A stretch of 64,000 nt of DNA from Cyrtodaria siliqua (taxonomy: Eukaryota; Mollusca; Bivalvia; Adapedonta; Hiatellidae): contig JAWPHD010005067.1 of the NCBI GenBank assembly GCA_037043455.1, positions 107,735 to 171,734 of the forward strand. The letters run 5' to 3'. The position numbers and the translations under genes are program-made. This document shows positions 1 through 10,086 of the stretch, in pieces (position 1 is the stretch's first letter; every line of letters begins with the position of its first letter). The notes below the pieces were generated by a model. The model searched no databases. It had not been told where the DNA came from and saw only the letters and a list, made by a program, of their open reading frames with translations.

Positions 1-1700
1 TTACAGAGTTGTGATTTGACTTAGAATTTAAGCGAGGATATTCATCACCTTCAGCGATCGTTATGTTCAGTAAATTTTATTAAAAGTATTCAATGAGTTT
101 TATGTTTTTCAGTATGAACTTGAGCTTAAGATTGTTTTATCATATGACGTTTTTAGTTATTTACTTATAAACCCTTAACCCGCTATAGCATTTACGTCCA
201 TTGTAAACCCAGTCTCGCACGCTGATCATGGTTTACAATGTTCAGCTGCTGATCAGTCATTTTCCCAAAAACACCCATTTGTCACATAAATGGAATGGTC
301 TTAATTCAAAGAAAGAACAGTCCATTATATATATGTAGCGGGTTAAGGGTTAAATCATGAGTTACTAGCGACATTCCCATTTAACAAATACAATCGAGCG
401 TCTCATTTATTATCATTGAACATTGCTTCACGTCAGCCGATGTTATTACACATGCTAAAAGTAATTATAACACTGCTTTCACAAAGTGAAGTCGGGGGCT
501 ATATAGGAATCACGCTGTCCGTAACGTTCCGTCCCATACCGTAACACATTTTTGTCCCGTCGCATCGCGTAACATATTTTTATTACTTGCATTCCTGAAA
601 CAGTTTTGAACGGGGTGTTCAGAAACTTCATATACACGTAACAACTGATAAAAAAGCAGGAGTATTCGTGATCTCCAGTGATAGTTTTAGTTGTTCATCA
701 TACGAATACTGAATTGTTCATGCAGATGTGCACTTTTGAACTGGAAAAGGGTTGACCTGATCAGCTTTGCTTTATCAGAAGAGAGGCTTTTGTGTTACCG
801 GGCTAGTAAGAAAGGTGGAATATATTGGTGTTTATTGCAGGCGGTGTAATGTGACGTCGTAAAGTTTCATGAACAAAAACAAATATGGCGACCCGGATGT
901 TGAGCAGAATATTGTTTAAAGAAATAGAAAGCACGGATAATATACATGAAAGCATGGATAATATACATGATATTAGTGCCTTGTCCTGTTGTTTATTTGC
1001 TTTAGCATGAAAACACAGAATATCTCGGCAGATCCTTGCCATTATTGCTTTCTAAGACTTGCTGGTGGAAGGCAGTGACAAAGTATTCTCTATATAATAG
1101 TCACTATGTTGTCTAGTATATATCGTACATCACCATCAATCAATACTGAAAAGATGATCCCTTGGAAACAACAAACATAAGCGAGAGAGAAATGTAGCAG
1201 ACTCAGTTTTATTGAGTCTGTTAATGAAAGGTAATTATAAGATGCAACACCTCTCACGCCTCCTAGCACCGGCTTAAGCGATATTTTATTTTAAAGCAAC
1301 ACATAATGGGCTTGATGATCCCAAAGGATCAGTAAATAATAAGTTAACCAAATCAAATCAATAGTTGTATGGAAGGATGATGAAAATGAGGTCAACTTGC
1401 TTGTAAATAAACAAAGTTACCATGGATATAAAATTAATGAATATGGAGCAAATCTGTGAATGGAAACAAGGTCGGATAAATTCTGATTGTTACCGGTATT
1501 AAATGCAATACAACTTGCTTGTATGTGGACGACACGACTGACGGACAAAGACCAACCACTCTCTATAATGACGAATAAAGAATGTGCACTCTCTACAGTG
1601 ACGAACAAAGAGTAAGCACTACATGCAACTCTGGTGCACTCGTGTACTTTAATGAAACGGCATGCTTTAATGAAAAGTAAATGATTGTTCATAAACTAAA
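1..1700. repeat. Segmental-duplication module, distal flank of TRIM unit 1
   Basis: This stretch is near-identical to 31540-33700 and partly to 21900-22480, 45600-46440 and 47560-48160. Each copy carries the motif 'ccccgctttcacaaagtgaag' family start, the same short MITE and the same AT-rich core. Small ORFs here (for example at 803-1042 and 1417-1692) recur in the duplicates with stops and length changes and show no protein family signature, so I regard them as non-coding. Confidence 0.75.
172..349. mobile_element. piggyBac-like MITE, copy a
   Basis: Short element with inverted ends CCCTTAACCCGCTA and AGCGGGTTAAGGG. The right flank is TTAA and the left flank is a decayed taaa. CCC/GGG termini and a TTAA target are the hallmark of piggyBac-type elements; the family assignment is inference. 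Other copies lie at 5655-5862, 29128-29321, 32043-32220 and 46168-46359. Confidence 0.7.
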
Positions 1701-2730
1701 TAACAATTATGGTTTAAAAAAACAGCTCATTTATTGAACTTGCCCCAATATAAAAAGTATCCGAAATAGCATTATCCGATTTGAATTAACTTATAAAGTG
1801 CCTTGATGAAAATGATAGTAAATATTCAGCTGAAAATTACTTCGTAAATGACATGTTTGATGACATAGTCTTAGTTTCATTTCAGTGTTTAGTTCTCGCA
1901 AGATAAGTTAGATGTAAAGAAAATCGCATATTTTTAGCTGGCTATATTGGCTTAATATCGATGGAAACTGGGATGAATTTGAAAACCACTAATATCAGAT
2001 ATTAAACACCAGAATTGTGGCCTTTCATTTAATAAAAAAATGCTATATTTTGCTGCATTATAAACACTTAGCACCTTCATTTTACCAATAGTGGTCAAAG
2101 TCAAATCAGTTTCATCTCATCTTTTCCAAAGTTGTGTTTAGAATGTTAATGTCAAAGCAATGAAAGCGTGGACAAGTTTGAAGACCAGAGCATATCTGAT
2201 TTTCCATCCCCACCCCCACTCAACTATTGCTTCGGCACATAAGCATTGTAAAATACCTTTTTATCAAGCAGGAAAATATATATCATGTTTACAAACATTC
2301 CTTGTTTATTATGCAATTTTCGGGGGAGCATACATTTGCCATCATGTCCGTATATATGTCCATATGTCCGTCCGTCCTCTTTCTTGTCCTCTCAACTCCT
2401 AAGTTTTTCATCCGATTTTCATGAAACTTTACAGGAAGTATAAGGATGATGTCTAGTATGCATATTATTGTGGTGTTCCGGTAGAATAATTTTTGGCAGA
2501 GTTACGGCACTTTGAAGATTTTTGCATTTAAAACCTAGTAGGGCATAATTATTGTCAAGATGTTCCGGTTGAATGAGTGTTGGCAGAGTTACGAAACTTA
2601 GAAGTTTTTCGAATCTAAAGCTTGTCCACTACACTCCTAAGTTTTTCATCCTATTTCCATGAAACTTCATAGGAAGTATCAATGATTTTTACCAGAGTTG
2701 TGGACTGTGAATGAAGTTTTTCAAAAGCTT
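1701..2730. repeat. Duplicated AT-rich module with dispersed 'ggggagcat' repeat
   Basis: No gene is seen. The segment matches 33750-34560 and 27500-28100. From about 2320 it contains a dispersed family with 'gggggagcat', tandem TGTCCGTCCG-type runs and 'gattttcatgaaactttacaggaagta'. Internal near-repeats of roughly 110-170 bp are visible (2400-2520, 2630-2700). Confidence 0.6.
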
Positions 2731-2737
2731 ATCCGCT

Positions 2738-3238
2738 CACAGACATATTAATAAACAGATAGGAAATTAACTTCCTATCTTAACCAATGAAGTAACCAAA
2801 ATATCACGTGGCACCTTAACTTTTCCTTCTATCTTCTCTCTCAATTAATCACCGATTTTGATGAGAATACATTCAAAAGATTCATAATGAAAAGCAAAAT
2901 GGGATTATAATAATTCATGTTTATTTTCAAAATAAGAAATTGTATAAAAAGATGTTTAAAATTTAAAATGGCATCATTTTCTCTTAAAAATCAATGTTTT
3001 GACATACTCAAAGTTTCCATCAAACTCCTTTTTTGTTCTCAATGTAAGAGAAAACAAAATATCATTGGAAAGAAAATTAAATTTTGATGGTATTTGGCTT
3101 GAATGAAACTTGTATCTATAAAAGTCTTCATGATATGTATGTTTAAAGTTGGGGAATATTTTGTGAAATTTTCGAACTGTGCCACTTGAAATTTACACAA
3201 TTTTCATAGTGTCCAATCTATTTGTTATTAGGTCTGTG
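2738..3238 (-). mobile_element. TIR element with 7-bp target duplication, extra copy
   Basis: The element begins CACAGAC and ends GTCTGTG, with longer imperfect inverted ends around AATAACAAAT...GATTG. It is flanked by an exact 7-bp direct repeat ATCCGCT (2731-2737 and 3239-3245). It is the reverse complement of the element at 5995-6444, so the two form an inverted pair about 2.7 kb apart. No ORF: a non-autonomous DNA transposon of unassigned superfamily. This copy is absent from the other TRIM units. Confidence 0.8.
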
Positions 3239-3289
3239 ATCCGCTCAACTCCTACATTTTTTGTTTGATTTCAAATGCTTGATAGGAAG

Positions 3290-3525
3290 TTTGTTTGTTA
3301 GTATGATGTTTTATGTTTAACGTCATTTTCAACACATGTAAGGTTATATATGACGGTCGATTTTTTTGTGGTGAAGGCAGACCACCCACTTTTCCTGTGT
3401 AGAACCAGTACTGTACACCGCCCGCCATCCGTAAGAATCGACACTTCCTCAATTACAACCTAACCTGCAGCGGTGAGAGGCGAGGTTTAGAACGCAACGT
3501 CGTTAACCATTCGGTCACGGAGAGG
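3290..3525 (-). mobile_element. tRNA-derived SINE, copy 1
   Basis: Read on the minus strand it begins with a tRNA-like head (A-box-like region ending GAATGGTTAACGACG), followed by a conserved body with 'gcgggcggtgtacagtactgg', and ends at a tail with runs of AAAC. Its B box is degraded compared with the copy at 41236-41468. Confidence 0.7.
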
Positions 3526-3682
3526 CTATATTTTACAGGAAGTATCACTATGATGTCTTGTAGCGCATATTGTCAGGGTGTTCTACTTGAATGATTTTTG
3601 GCAGAGTTATGGGACTTGGAAGTTTTTCAGATGTGAAGCATTTCCGCTCAACTCCTACATTTTCCATCTGATTTTCATGAAA

Positions 3683-4830
3683 CTGCGGAAGTATGAATAT
3701 TATGTCTAGTAGCACATATTGTCAGGACGTACTGCGGAAGTATCAATATGATGTCTAGTAGCACATATTGTCAGGACGTACTGCGGAAGTATGGATATGA
3801 TGTCTAGTAGCACATATTGTCAGGTCGTACTGCGGAAGTATCGATATGATGTCTAGTAGCACATATTGTCAGGACGTACTGCGGAAGTATCGATATGATG
3901 TCTAGTAGCACATATTGTCAGGACGTTCTGCGGAAGTATGAATATGATGTCTAGTAGCACATATTGTCAGGTCGTACTGCGGAAGTATGAATATGATGTC
4001 TAGTAGCACATATTGTCAGGACGTTCTGCGGAAGTATGAATATGATGTCTAGTAGCACATATTGTCAGGTCGTACTGCGGAAGTATGAATATGATATCTA
4101 GTAGCACATATTGTCAGGACGTTCTGCGGAAGTATGAATATGATGTCTAGTAGCACATATTGTCAGGACGTTCTGCGGAAGTATGAATATGATGTCTAGT
4201 AGCACATATTGTCAGGTCGTACTGCGGAAGTATGAATATGATATCTAGTAGCACATATTGTCAGGACGTTCTGCGGAAGTATGAATATGATGTCTAGTAG
4301 CACATATTGTCAGGTCGTACTGCGGAAGTATGAATATGATATCTAGTAGCACATATTGTCAGGTCGTACTGCGGAAGTATGAATATGATGCCTAGTAGCA
4401 CATAATTATTGTCAGGTCGTACTGCAGAAGTATGGATATGATGTCTAGTAGCACATATTGTCAGGTCGTACTGCGGAAGTATGAATATGATGTCTAGTAG
4501 CACATAATTATTGTCAGGTCGTACTGCGGAAGTATGAATATGATGCCTAGTAGCACATATTGTCAGGTCGTACTGCGAAAGTATGAATATGATGTCTAGT
4601 AGCACATATTGTCAGGACGTTCTGGTTGATTGGGAAACTGCGGAAGTATGAATATGATGTCTAGTAGCACATATTGTCAGGACGTTCTGCGGAAGTATGA
4701 CTGATGTCTAGTAGCACATATTGTCAGGACGTTCTGCGGAAGTATGAATATGATGTCTAGTAGCACATATTGTCAGGACGTTCTGCGGAAGTATGAATAT
4801 GATGTCTAGTAGCATATATTGTCAGGACGT
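3683..4830. repeat. 49-bp minisatellite, about 23 units
   Basis: The unit contains 'ctgcggaagtatgaatatga' followed by 'tgtctagtagcacatattg' and 'tcaggacgt'. Variants alternate between gacgt and gtcgt at the end, and two units carry a short 'tcaggacgttctggttga' extension. The homologous positions at about 28262-28310 and 34800-34850 hold only one unit, so the expansion is private to unit 1. The minus-strand ORF across 4294-4605 simply reads through repeat units. Confidence 0.9.
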
Positions 4831-5650
4831 TCTGGTTGATTTTTTTTTTGGCAAAGTTAGGGGACTTTGAATTTTTTCAAATATAAAGCTTGTTTGCTCA
4901 ACTCCTACATTTTTCATCCGATGGTATTTCACACGTGTACCTTTATTCCGGGAGCACCCATCAGTTTTACCTAATTCTTGTTTATTTAGCATATTTCAAA
5001 TTGGAAACCTGGGGTTGTGCGATAGAATCCCACAAGTGAAATTACATTTAACATTAAATTGCTTGAACTATCATGGCCTCTTTAGAAAGTACAGCAATAC
5101 AGGCCTATGAAATACAGGCCCACATGGCCCATGAAATCTTGTATCATGTTTCCACTCTTCTCCCTATCAGATTGTCAAAAACATGTGTCATAGTCGTAAT
5201 GCACTGGTCACAGCAGCTCTTGTTTTTGTCTCGCCTTTTTGGTTGTGTCAATTTCTTGCAAGCCAAGGACTATTTCAACGTTGGTAATAGTTGTAACTTG
5301 GGTAATACTACACTGTGTGAGGGCTATTCTACACCAGAAAGGCAGTTTTGAAATTGAACACTCACCCATAGATGCAAAATTAAACTTAAAGAACACCATT
5401 TCAGAAAATAGATTTCACGCATAGATTAATTTTATTAAATTGCCTTTCTGGGGTCCCGTGTATGTCACTCACATAGCAAATGGTGATATGAACTTTCTGC
5501 AAAGGCTAGACAACTTGGAAGTTTGTACATTCAAGTTTTGCGTTTCGGTCACTTTCACAGGAACTGTATGCCCTAGACTCTTCAAACCCGTTAGAATGGT
5601 ATCTTGGGATTGGGATTCAAACTAATACACGTGTAAATCGAGATATGTAA
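4831..5650. repeat. Duplicated module of TRIM unit 1, no gene
   Basis: Homologous blocks occur at 28320-29120, 34860-35500 and 50480-51370. A short ATG frame at 5073 (starting MASLES) is recognisable in each copy, but its length and reading frame differ, as expected for non-coding duplicated DNA. Confidence 0.6.
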
Positions 5651-5654
5651 TTAA

Positions 5655-5862
5655 CCCTTAACCCGCTAAGCACGATTATAATAGCCATTGCGTCCATAGT
5701 AAACCCAGTAACTCGTAGGCTGATACTCCTAGGATGATCAGGGTTTACAATGTCCGCTGCTGATCAATCATTTCCCACAAAACACCCCTTTGTCACATAA
5801 ATGGAATGGCCTTAATTCAAAGAAAGAACAGTCTATTACATATATGTAGCGCGGGTTAAGGG
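5655..5862. mobile_element. piggyBac-like MITE, copy b
   Basis: Inverted ends CCCTTAACCCGC and GCGGGTTAAGGG sit directly between TTAA at 5651-5654 and TTAA at 5863-5866, about 208 bp in total. This is the cleanest example of the family in the window. Confidence 0.8.
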
Positions 5863-5994
5863 TTAATTCATCTAGGTAATAAGGTCAGCTTGGAATGTTT
5901 AGCATTTAGTCTTGTTTCCCTCAAATGTTGGTGATGTAACTCAGCACTCATTTAGATATCTTTCATGTGTGTGAAAGTTCAATGTAATCCAGAT

Positions 5995-6444
5995 CACAGA
6001 TCTAATAACAAATAGATTGAAAACTGTGAAATGTGTCTAAATTTCAGAGGAAATTTCACAAAATCTTACCCGACTTTAAACACACATATCATAAAGAGTT
6101 TTATTCAAATATGTTCCATTTATGTCAAAACCCATCACACAATTATATCTCTTTCTAATGTTGGAATTTCACGACATCAGTTGCTTGGATTTTAAGGGAA
6201 AAGACAAAAATGTTGATATTATTAACTTTTAACAGCTTTTTATACAATTTCTTATTTTGAAAATAAAAATATATTGTTATAATCCAGTTTTCTATTCCTT
6301 ATGAATCTTTTGAATTTATTCTCATCAAAATCAATGAATGTTTTAGAGACGAGTTAGAAGGAAAAGTTAAGGTAACATGTGATATTCTGGCTTCTTCATT
6401 AGTTCAGATATGAAGTTTCCAATCCGTTTGTTATTGGGTCTGTG
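5995..6444 (+). mobile_element. TIR element CACAGAY...GTCTGTG, unit 1 copy
   Basis: Inverted ends start CACAGATCTAATAACAAAT and end in the matching reverse complement. Flanks are TCCAGAT (left) and TCCAGAC (right), a 7-bp target duplication with one mismatch. The same insertion with the same flanks is in units 2, 3 and 5, so it predates their duplication. AT-rich, no ORF. Confidence 0.8.
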
Positions 6445-6552
6445 TCCAGACATATAATTCCGCAAAATTCTTGTTTAATAAAAATCTTTACTCAACTTTG
6501 ACATGTTTCATGTAATATTAATATTGAAAATCAAGAAACATAATGTACAAAC

Positions 6553-6558
6553 TTTATT
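6553..6558 (-). terminator. Poly(A) signal of TRIM-like gene 1
   Basis: AATAAA on the minus strand, about 400 bp past the stop codon, in a context conserved in all copies (30024-30029, 36217-36222, 42434-42439, 52100-52105). Conservation among copies makes it the likely 3' processing signal; the cleavage site was not determined. Confidence 0.6.
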
Positions 6559-6952
6559 AAATACACTTTGCTGATTATAATTTAAATTCTGAATATTAAA
6601 ATCAGAAAATACTTCATTTACATTAAAGTTACATCAGTTCTATATATAAGCAATGTATTTACAAAATGCTGATTGAAGAGAAAACTTCAGCTAAAACAAG
6701 TCTACACAGTGTACTTGTAAACGACTTAACGTGTACAATGCCAAATTAAATATTTAATCAAAAGCAACATTGAATATATATTCAGAGTAAATTTAGGGTT
6801 ACAGTTTCAATTTGCTAACAAAAATAATCATTAAATTTCATTATTTTTTAAGATCAGCATCAACCCTAATTTGTTTCTACTGTAACTAACCTCTGTGTTT
6901 GATGTTATTTAAGCATTTGCCACCATTTACGAAGTTCTTATAGCCCTTGGAG

Positions 6953-8662
6953 TTATTTAAGTTCAAACATGTTCATAGTATCTCTGTTACCTGCTAGGTA
7001 GAGTTTATTTTCCTGGTTGCTGTATGCTATGGAGTATGGATAAACCACTCCATCTGTCTGTGTCAGTAGTATTCTCAGTCTCTCACAGTTCTCTGTGATC
7101 TGATGCACATTGTGGGAGATACACACACACAGGTATACAGTCCCAACACTATCTACACATACTCCTGCTGGACGCTGCAGGTCCTTGTCCTTATATACGG
7201 CCTGGACCACACCCTCCATGGTCATGCTGGTCAGGGAATGGTTATCCCAATCAGAAACATACAGGGTTGTTCTGTCAGGACTAATAGCTATGTAATGTGG
7301 ATCACTAAAGAGTTGATCTCCATTCTTATCTGTAGATATTACATTTAACACAGTTCCATTTTTTCCCATGATTTCAACTTTTTCAGGGTTTCTGAATGTC
7401 ACTGCAAGTCTCTCACCATAGCACACTATACCCCGGCACTTTCCATCTACCTTCATCTCACGACCTATTGACAGACTACTGTCAGAAACTGACACAAACT
7501 GGATAACTTTCTTCTCAGGGACAGTTACTGCAACTTCATCTGTTTTGGTCTCTGTTATATCCCATGGTTGTGCTGTCATTTTAAGCTTAAATAAGATCTT
7601 ACTTTGCTTCGTGTCTAGGAGTTTAACAGAGGTGTTGTTAAAATCTGAAATGATGAGTCGTCCATCTGCCAGAACTGTTAAACCAGCGATACAGCATTTG
7701 AGTTGATCAGAAGATGATTTCACACTGATGTCTTGTATACTGGTGGGTTTGAGGTTTTTAGGGGCCTTTAGTTGTCCCAATGTGTTTATGCTTCTTAGTA
7801 GACCTTGTATCTGTGGGTCAGGCACAAACTTGTACCGTCCAGTTTGATTCTCATTTTCAACTTTGACTAGGATGTCTTCCAATGCCTTCATGTTTTTTTC
7901 TGCTTTCTTTATCTTGATATATAGTTGTGTGTTTTGTTGAGATGTCTTCAATATTTCCATCTCAGAGTTCAGTGCTTGAATTTCTTGTATGGCTATTTTG
8001 CATGCTGCAGAAACATTGTTCATCTTTTCGATATCACTATCTTGAATGTGTTTGGCTTCTTTCTTCACTTCCTTCTCTAGTTTGTCAAACACTCTGTTTA
8101 CTTCATTTCTGAGTGTTCCTATGTCTTCTATCGCCCTAGTGTAACACACTTTAGATCGGGAAATATTTTGTCCTGCTTTGCATTTATTGTCATCAAATTG
8201 TTTCTCCATTGTCTCGAGTTTCAAAATCAGGTTTTTGTATTCAGCATTGTCTTCAATTCCTTCAGCAATTTCTTCAATATAGCTGACGTCATCACAACCA
8301 CGGTGGCCGGTAGTCATGCACACACTGCAGCCAAGTTGATCATGTGATGGGCAGATATACTTGACGGATTTACCTTTATGTTGAGGACATTTCTCAGTGC
8401 ACAAGTCCTTAGCTTTGGCTGATGTTTTTTTACGTGGCATTTCACATTTATCCAGTAGTGAATGGTTTCTAGTTGGCATGGGTCGACAATGACACTTATA
8501 ACACGCCTCACATAAATAATGCTGGCAGTCGACACAGAATCCTGCAGCAGGTAACTCGTGTCCATCCATGCTGCATGGGTCACATGACAACTCAAAATCT
8601 TCCTGAGATGCTTCAGGTAAAGAGGCACTCATCTTGTCTGCTTTTCTTCCTGGTACTTCCAT
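6953..8662 (-). CDS. TRIM-like B-box / coiled-coil / beta-propeller protein, copy 1 (569 aa)
   Basis: Intact single-exon ORF. There is no RING finger at the N terminus. A first zinc-binding B-box-like region spans about residues 27-70 (CDPC, CVDC, CEAC, then His/Cys), and a second B-box about 92-125 (CPQH, CPSH, CSVC, GHRGC). Residues about 130-285 are Lys/Glu-rich and predicted coiled coil (for example LETMEKQFDD, EKEVKKEAKH, SEMEILKTSQ). From about 300 onward come propeller-like blades, for example DGRLIISDFNN, LYVSDWDNHSL and VCVDSVGTVYL, resembling NHL/TRIM56-type C-terminal domains. Without a RING, ubiquitin-ligase activity is not expected from this chain alone; in bivalves such proteins are suspected innate-immune factors (family inference). 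The start codon is fixed by copies 3 and 4 and by a splice acceptor 8 bp upstream. One blade reads LCVCIS where the other copies have LCG. Confidence 0.9.
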   Translation of the reverse strand: MEVPGRKADKMSASLPEASQEDFELSCDPCSMDGHELPAAGFCVDCQHYLCEACYKCHCRPMPTRNHSLLDKCEMPRKKTSAKAKDLCTEKCPQHKGKSVKYICPSHDQLGCSVCMTTGHRGCDDVSYIEEIAEGIEDNAEYKNLILKLETMEKQFDDNKCKAGQNISRSKVCYTRAIEDIGTLRNEVNRVFDKLEKEVKKEAKHIQDSDIEKMNNVSAACKIAIQEIQALNSEMEILKTSQQNTQLYIKIKKAEKNMKALEDILVKVENENQTGRYKFVPDPQIQGLLRSINTLGQLKAPKNLKPTSIQDISVKSSSDQLKCCIAGLTVLADGRLIISDFNNTSVKLLDTKQSKILFKLKMTAQPWDITETKTDEVAVTVPEKKVIQFVSVSDSSLSIGREMKVDGKCRGIVCYGERLAVTFRNPEKVEIMGKNGTVLNVISTDKNGDQLFSDPHYIAISPDRTTLYVSDWDNHSLTSMTMEGVVQAVYKDKDLQRPAGVCVDSVGTVYLCVCISHNVHQITENCERLRILLTQTDGVVYPYSIAYSNQENKLYLAGNRDTMNMFELK

Positions 8663-8723
8663 GTTTACACTGATTGTATCATATCATTATAAGCTATTAC
8701 TCTCGTTATCATTCTGGTACGTA

Positions 8724-8888
8724 CATTGCTTTAATAATATCTTGATAAGTCCTTTATTTGGCTTTCATTCTGCCCATGTTGACATTGCTTTAACAATATC
8801 TTTATAAGTCCTTTATTTGGTTTTCATTCTGTCCATGTTGACATTGCTTTAATAATATCCTTTATTTGGCTTTCATTCTGCCCATGTT
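8724..8888. repeat. Tandem ~60-bp repeat in 5' intron of TRIM copy 1
   Basis: Three consecutive near-copies of a segment with 'tcctttatttggctttcatt' and 'ctgcccatgttgacattgct'. Copies 3 and 4 have fewer units at this place, which accounts for the longer intron here (391 bp against about 300). Confidence 0.75.
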
Positions 8889-9060
8889 AACCCTAAATAT
8901 GAAGCACATTTTTCTTAAACGTCCACTTTTATTTTCAAACTTCTTTAACCAGTCACATTCTTAAATCAACATCATAAAATTCTATGCCTATTTAAAACGT
9001 TTATTACTTCCCTACTCCTCTTAATGTCAAAACTTGTATACAAATGGTACATTTTCTTAC

Positions 9061-9140
9061 CTGGTTCCCTTCCTTGTAAAATATTCAGTACTGGCAAATG
9101 GGCTAAAGCCAAGTTCAATTTTGGGAACATTAATACCTTT
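9061..9140 (-). other. Upstream non-coding exon of TRIM copy 1
   Basis: On the minus strand this conserved block ends GGAACCAG followed by GTAAG, a consensus donor (GT at 9059-9060). The matching acceptor, CAATCAG, ends at 8670, eight bases before the ATG. The same exon is found at 38632, 44844 and 54964. Its 5' limit is approximate, taken from where similarity between copies stops. No TATA box was recognised. Splicing is inferred, not observed. Confidence 0.65.
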
Positions 9141-9961
9141 TGATAAATCTTCACACACTTCAATACACATGTGTACCTTGTGTATACTTATGATGATTAA
9201 GATAAGACCTTTAAGTTTGCGTTGACCTGCATTTATTGTATATTAGTTATAATTGTTTTATCAACCTGTCATTGATTTTGTGAGGTCTTTTCTATCAAAA
9301 TACAAGTTTTCAAAAGACCTTTAAGTTTGCTTTAAATTGAAATGGATTTTATAGTCGCACCAAAAGCTAAGGTCATATGGTGATTACTATAGAGTCTGGC
9401 TTATAAGAAATCAATATTTCAATCAAGATACCGTATACTCCCGTTTAAATGCTCTTGGGGGCGTTGCTATAGTGCTCTAACAAGCAGAAGAAATATAAAC
9501 CTTACACACATCTTTTTATTTTTTAATGCATTCTTATATTTAAGTGAAAACAAATGAAATGAAATGTGGTTTGACTTCCTGTCACATCATATTAGGTAAT
9601 ATAGGGTCAGCAACCTCAGAGGGAGATGAAACAAAGAAATATTGTTTAGTAGAAACTGTTGCATATTTTCATGATCATCTTCACACAAATGCAGAAGAAT
9701 GGGTGATATATAATCAGTGCCCTCTAAAAAGTGGTACATACACAGAAATTAAAGATGAATGGTGCAGTAACATAAATGGTTGCGTTTCAAGCTACAGACC
9801 TCTGCCCCATGTTTGTTCACTCCCTGGAAGATTCATGTCTGATGGGAAATTTCAACATTCTTCTCACCTCTCTCTGAGGTTGCTGTCCCAATATAACTTA
9901 TATGATGTGTTAAACAGATGCAAAACCTGTATTTCTTTCATTCATATTGTTTCAATTGCAG
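9141..9961. other. Spacer between TRIM copy 1 and the HECT exons; no gene seen
   Basis: About 9150-9300 matches 57310-57460, the far flank of unit 5, so the TRIM unit extends to about 9300. I looked here for the preceding exon of the HECT gene and found none. The 141-codon plus-strand ORF at 9544-9969 matches no family I know and runs into the splice acceptor of the first HECT exon. Confidence 0.5.
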
Positions 9962-10086
9962 CATTATGACGGAGATATCTGCGATCTAGAGTTATCATTC
10001 TGCTACGATGAAGATTGCATGGGCAAACTGGAAACACATTAGCTGGTTCCCGGTGGCAAGACTATTGCTGTCACCAGTGAAAACAG
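9962..10086 (+). CDS. UBE3B-like exon A, with in-frame stop
   Basis: Acceptor TTCAATTGCAG precedes the exon and donor GTATGTG follows. It encodes [13 protein letters not shown] ... GKLETH, then TAG (10040-10042), then [15 protein letters not shown] single G-to-T change in GAG would explain the stop. The exon ends with two bases of a codon that exon B completes. Confidence 0.85.

Noticed and set aside
5073..5351. Short ORF starting MASLES recurring at 28506, 34931 and, without its start codon, near 50490
   Set aside because: Recurrence is explained by the segmental duplications; the copies differ by frameshifts and stops, so there is no sign of protein-level selection.
7110..8673. Plus-strand ORFs opposite the TRIM copies
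   Set aside because: Antisense shadows of conserved coding sequence, seen at the same place in every copy.
9544..9969. 141-codon ORF just before the first HECT exon
   Set aside because: Shares no similarity with the HECT family in the frame required, and its end overlaps the splice acceptor at 9961; best explained as intron or spacer.
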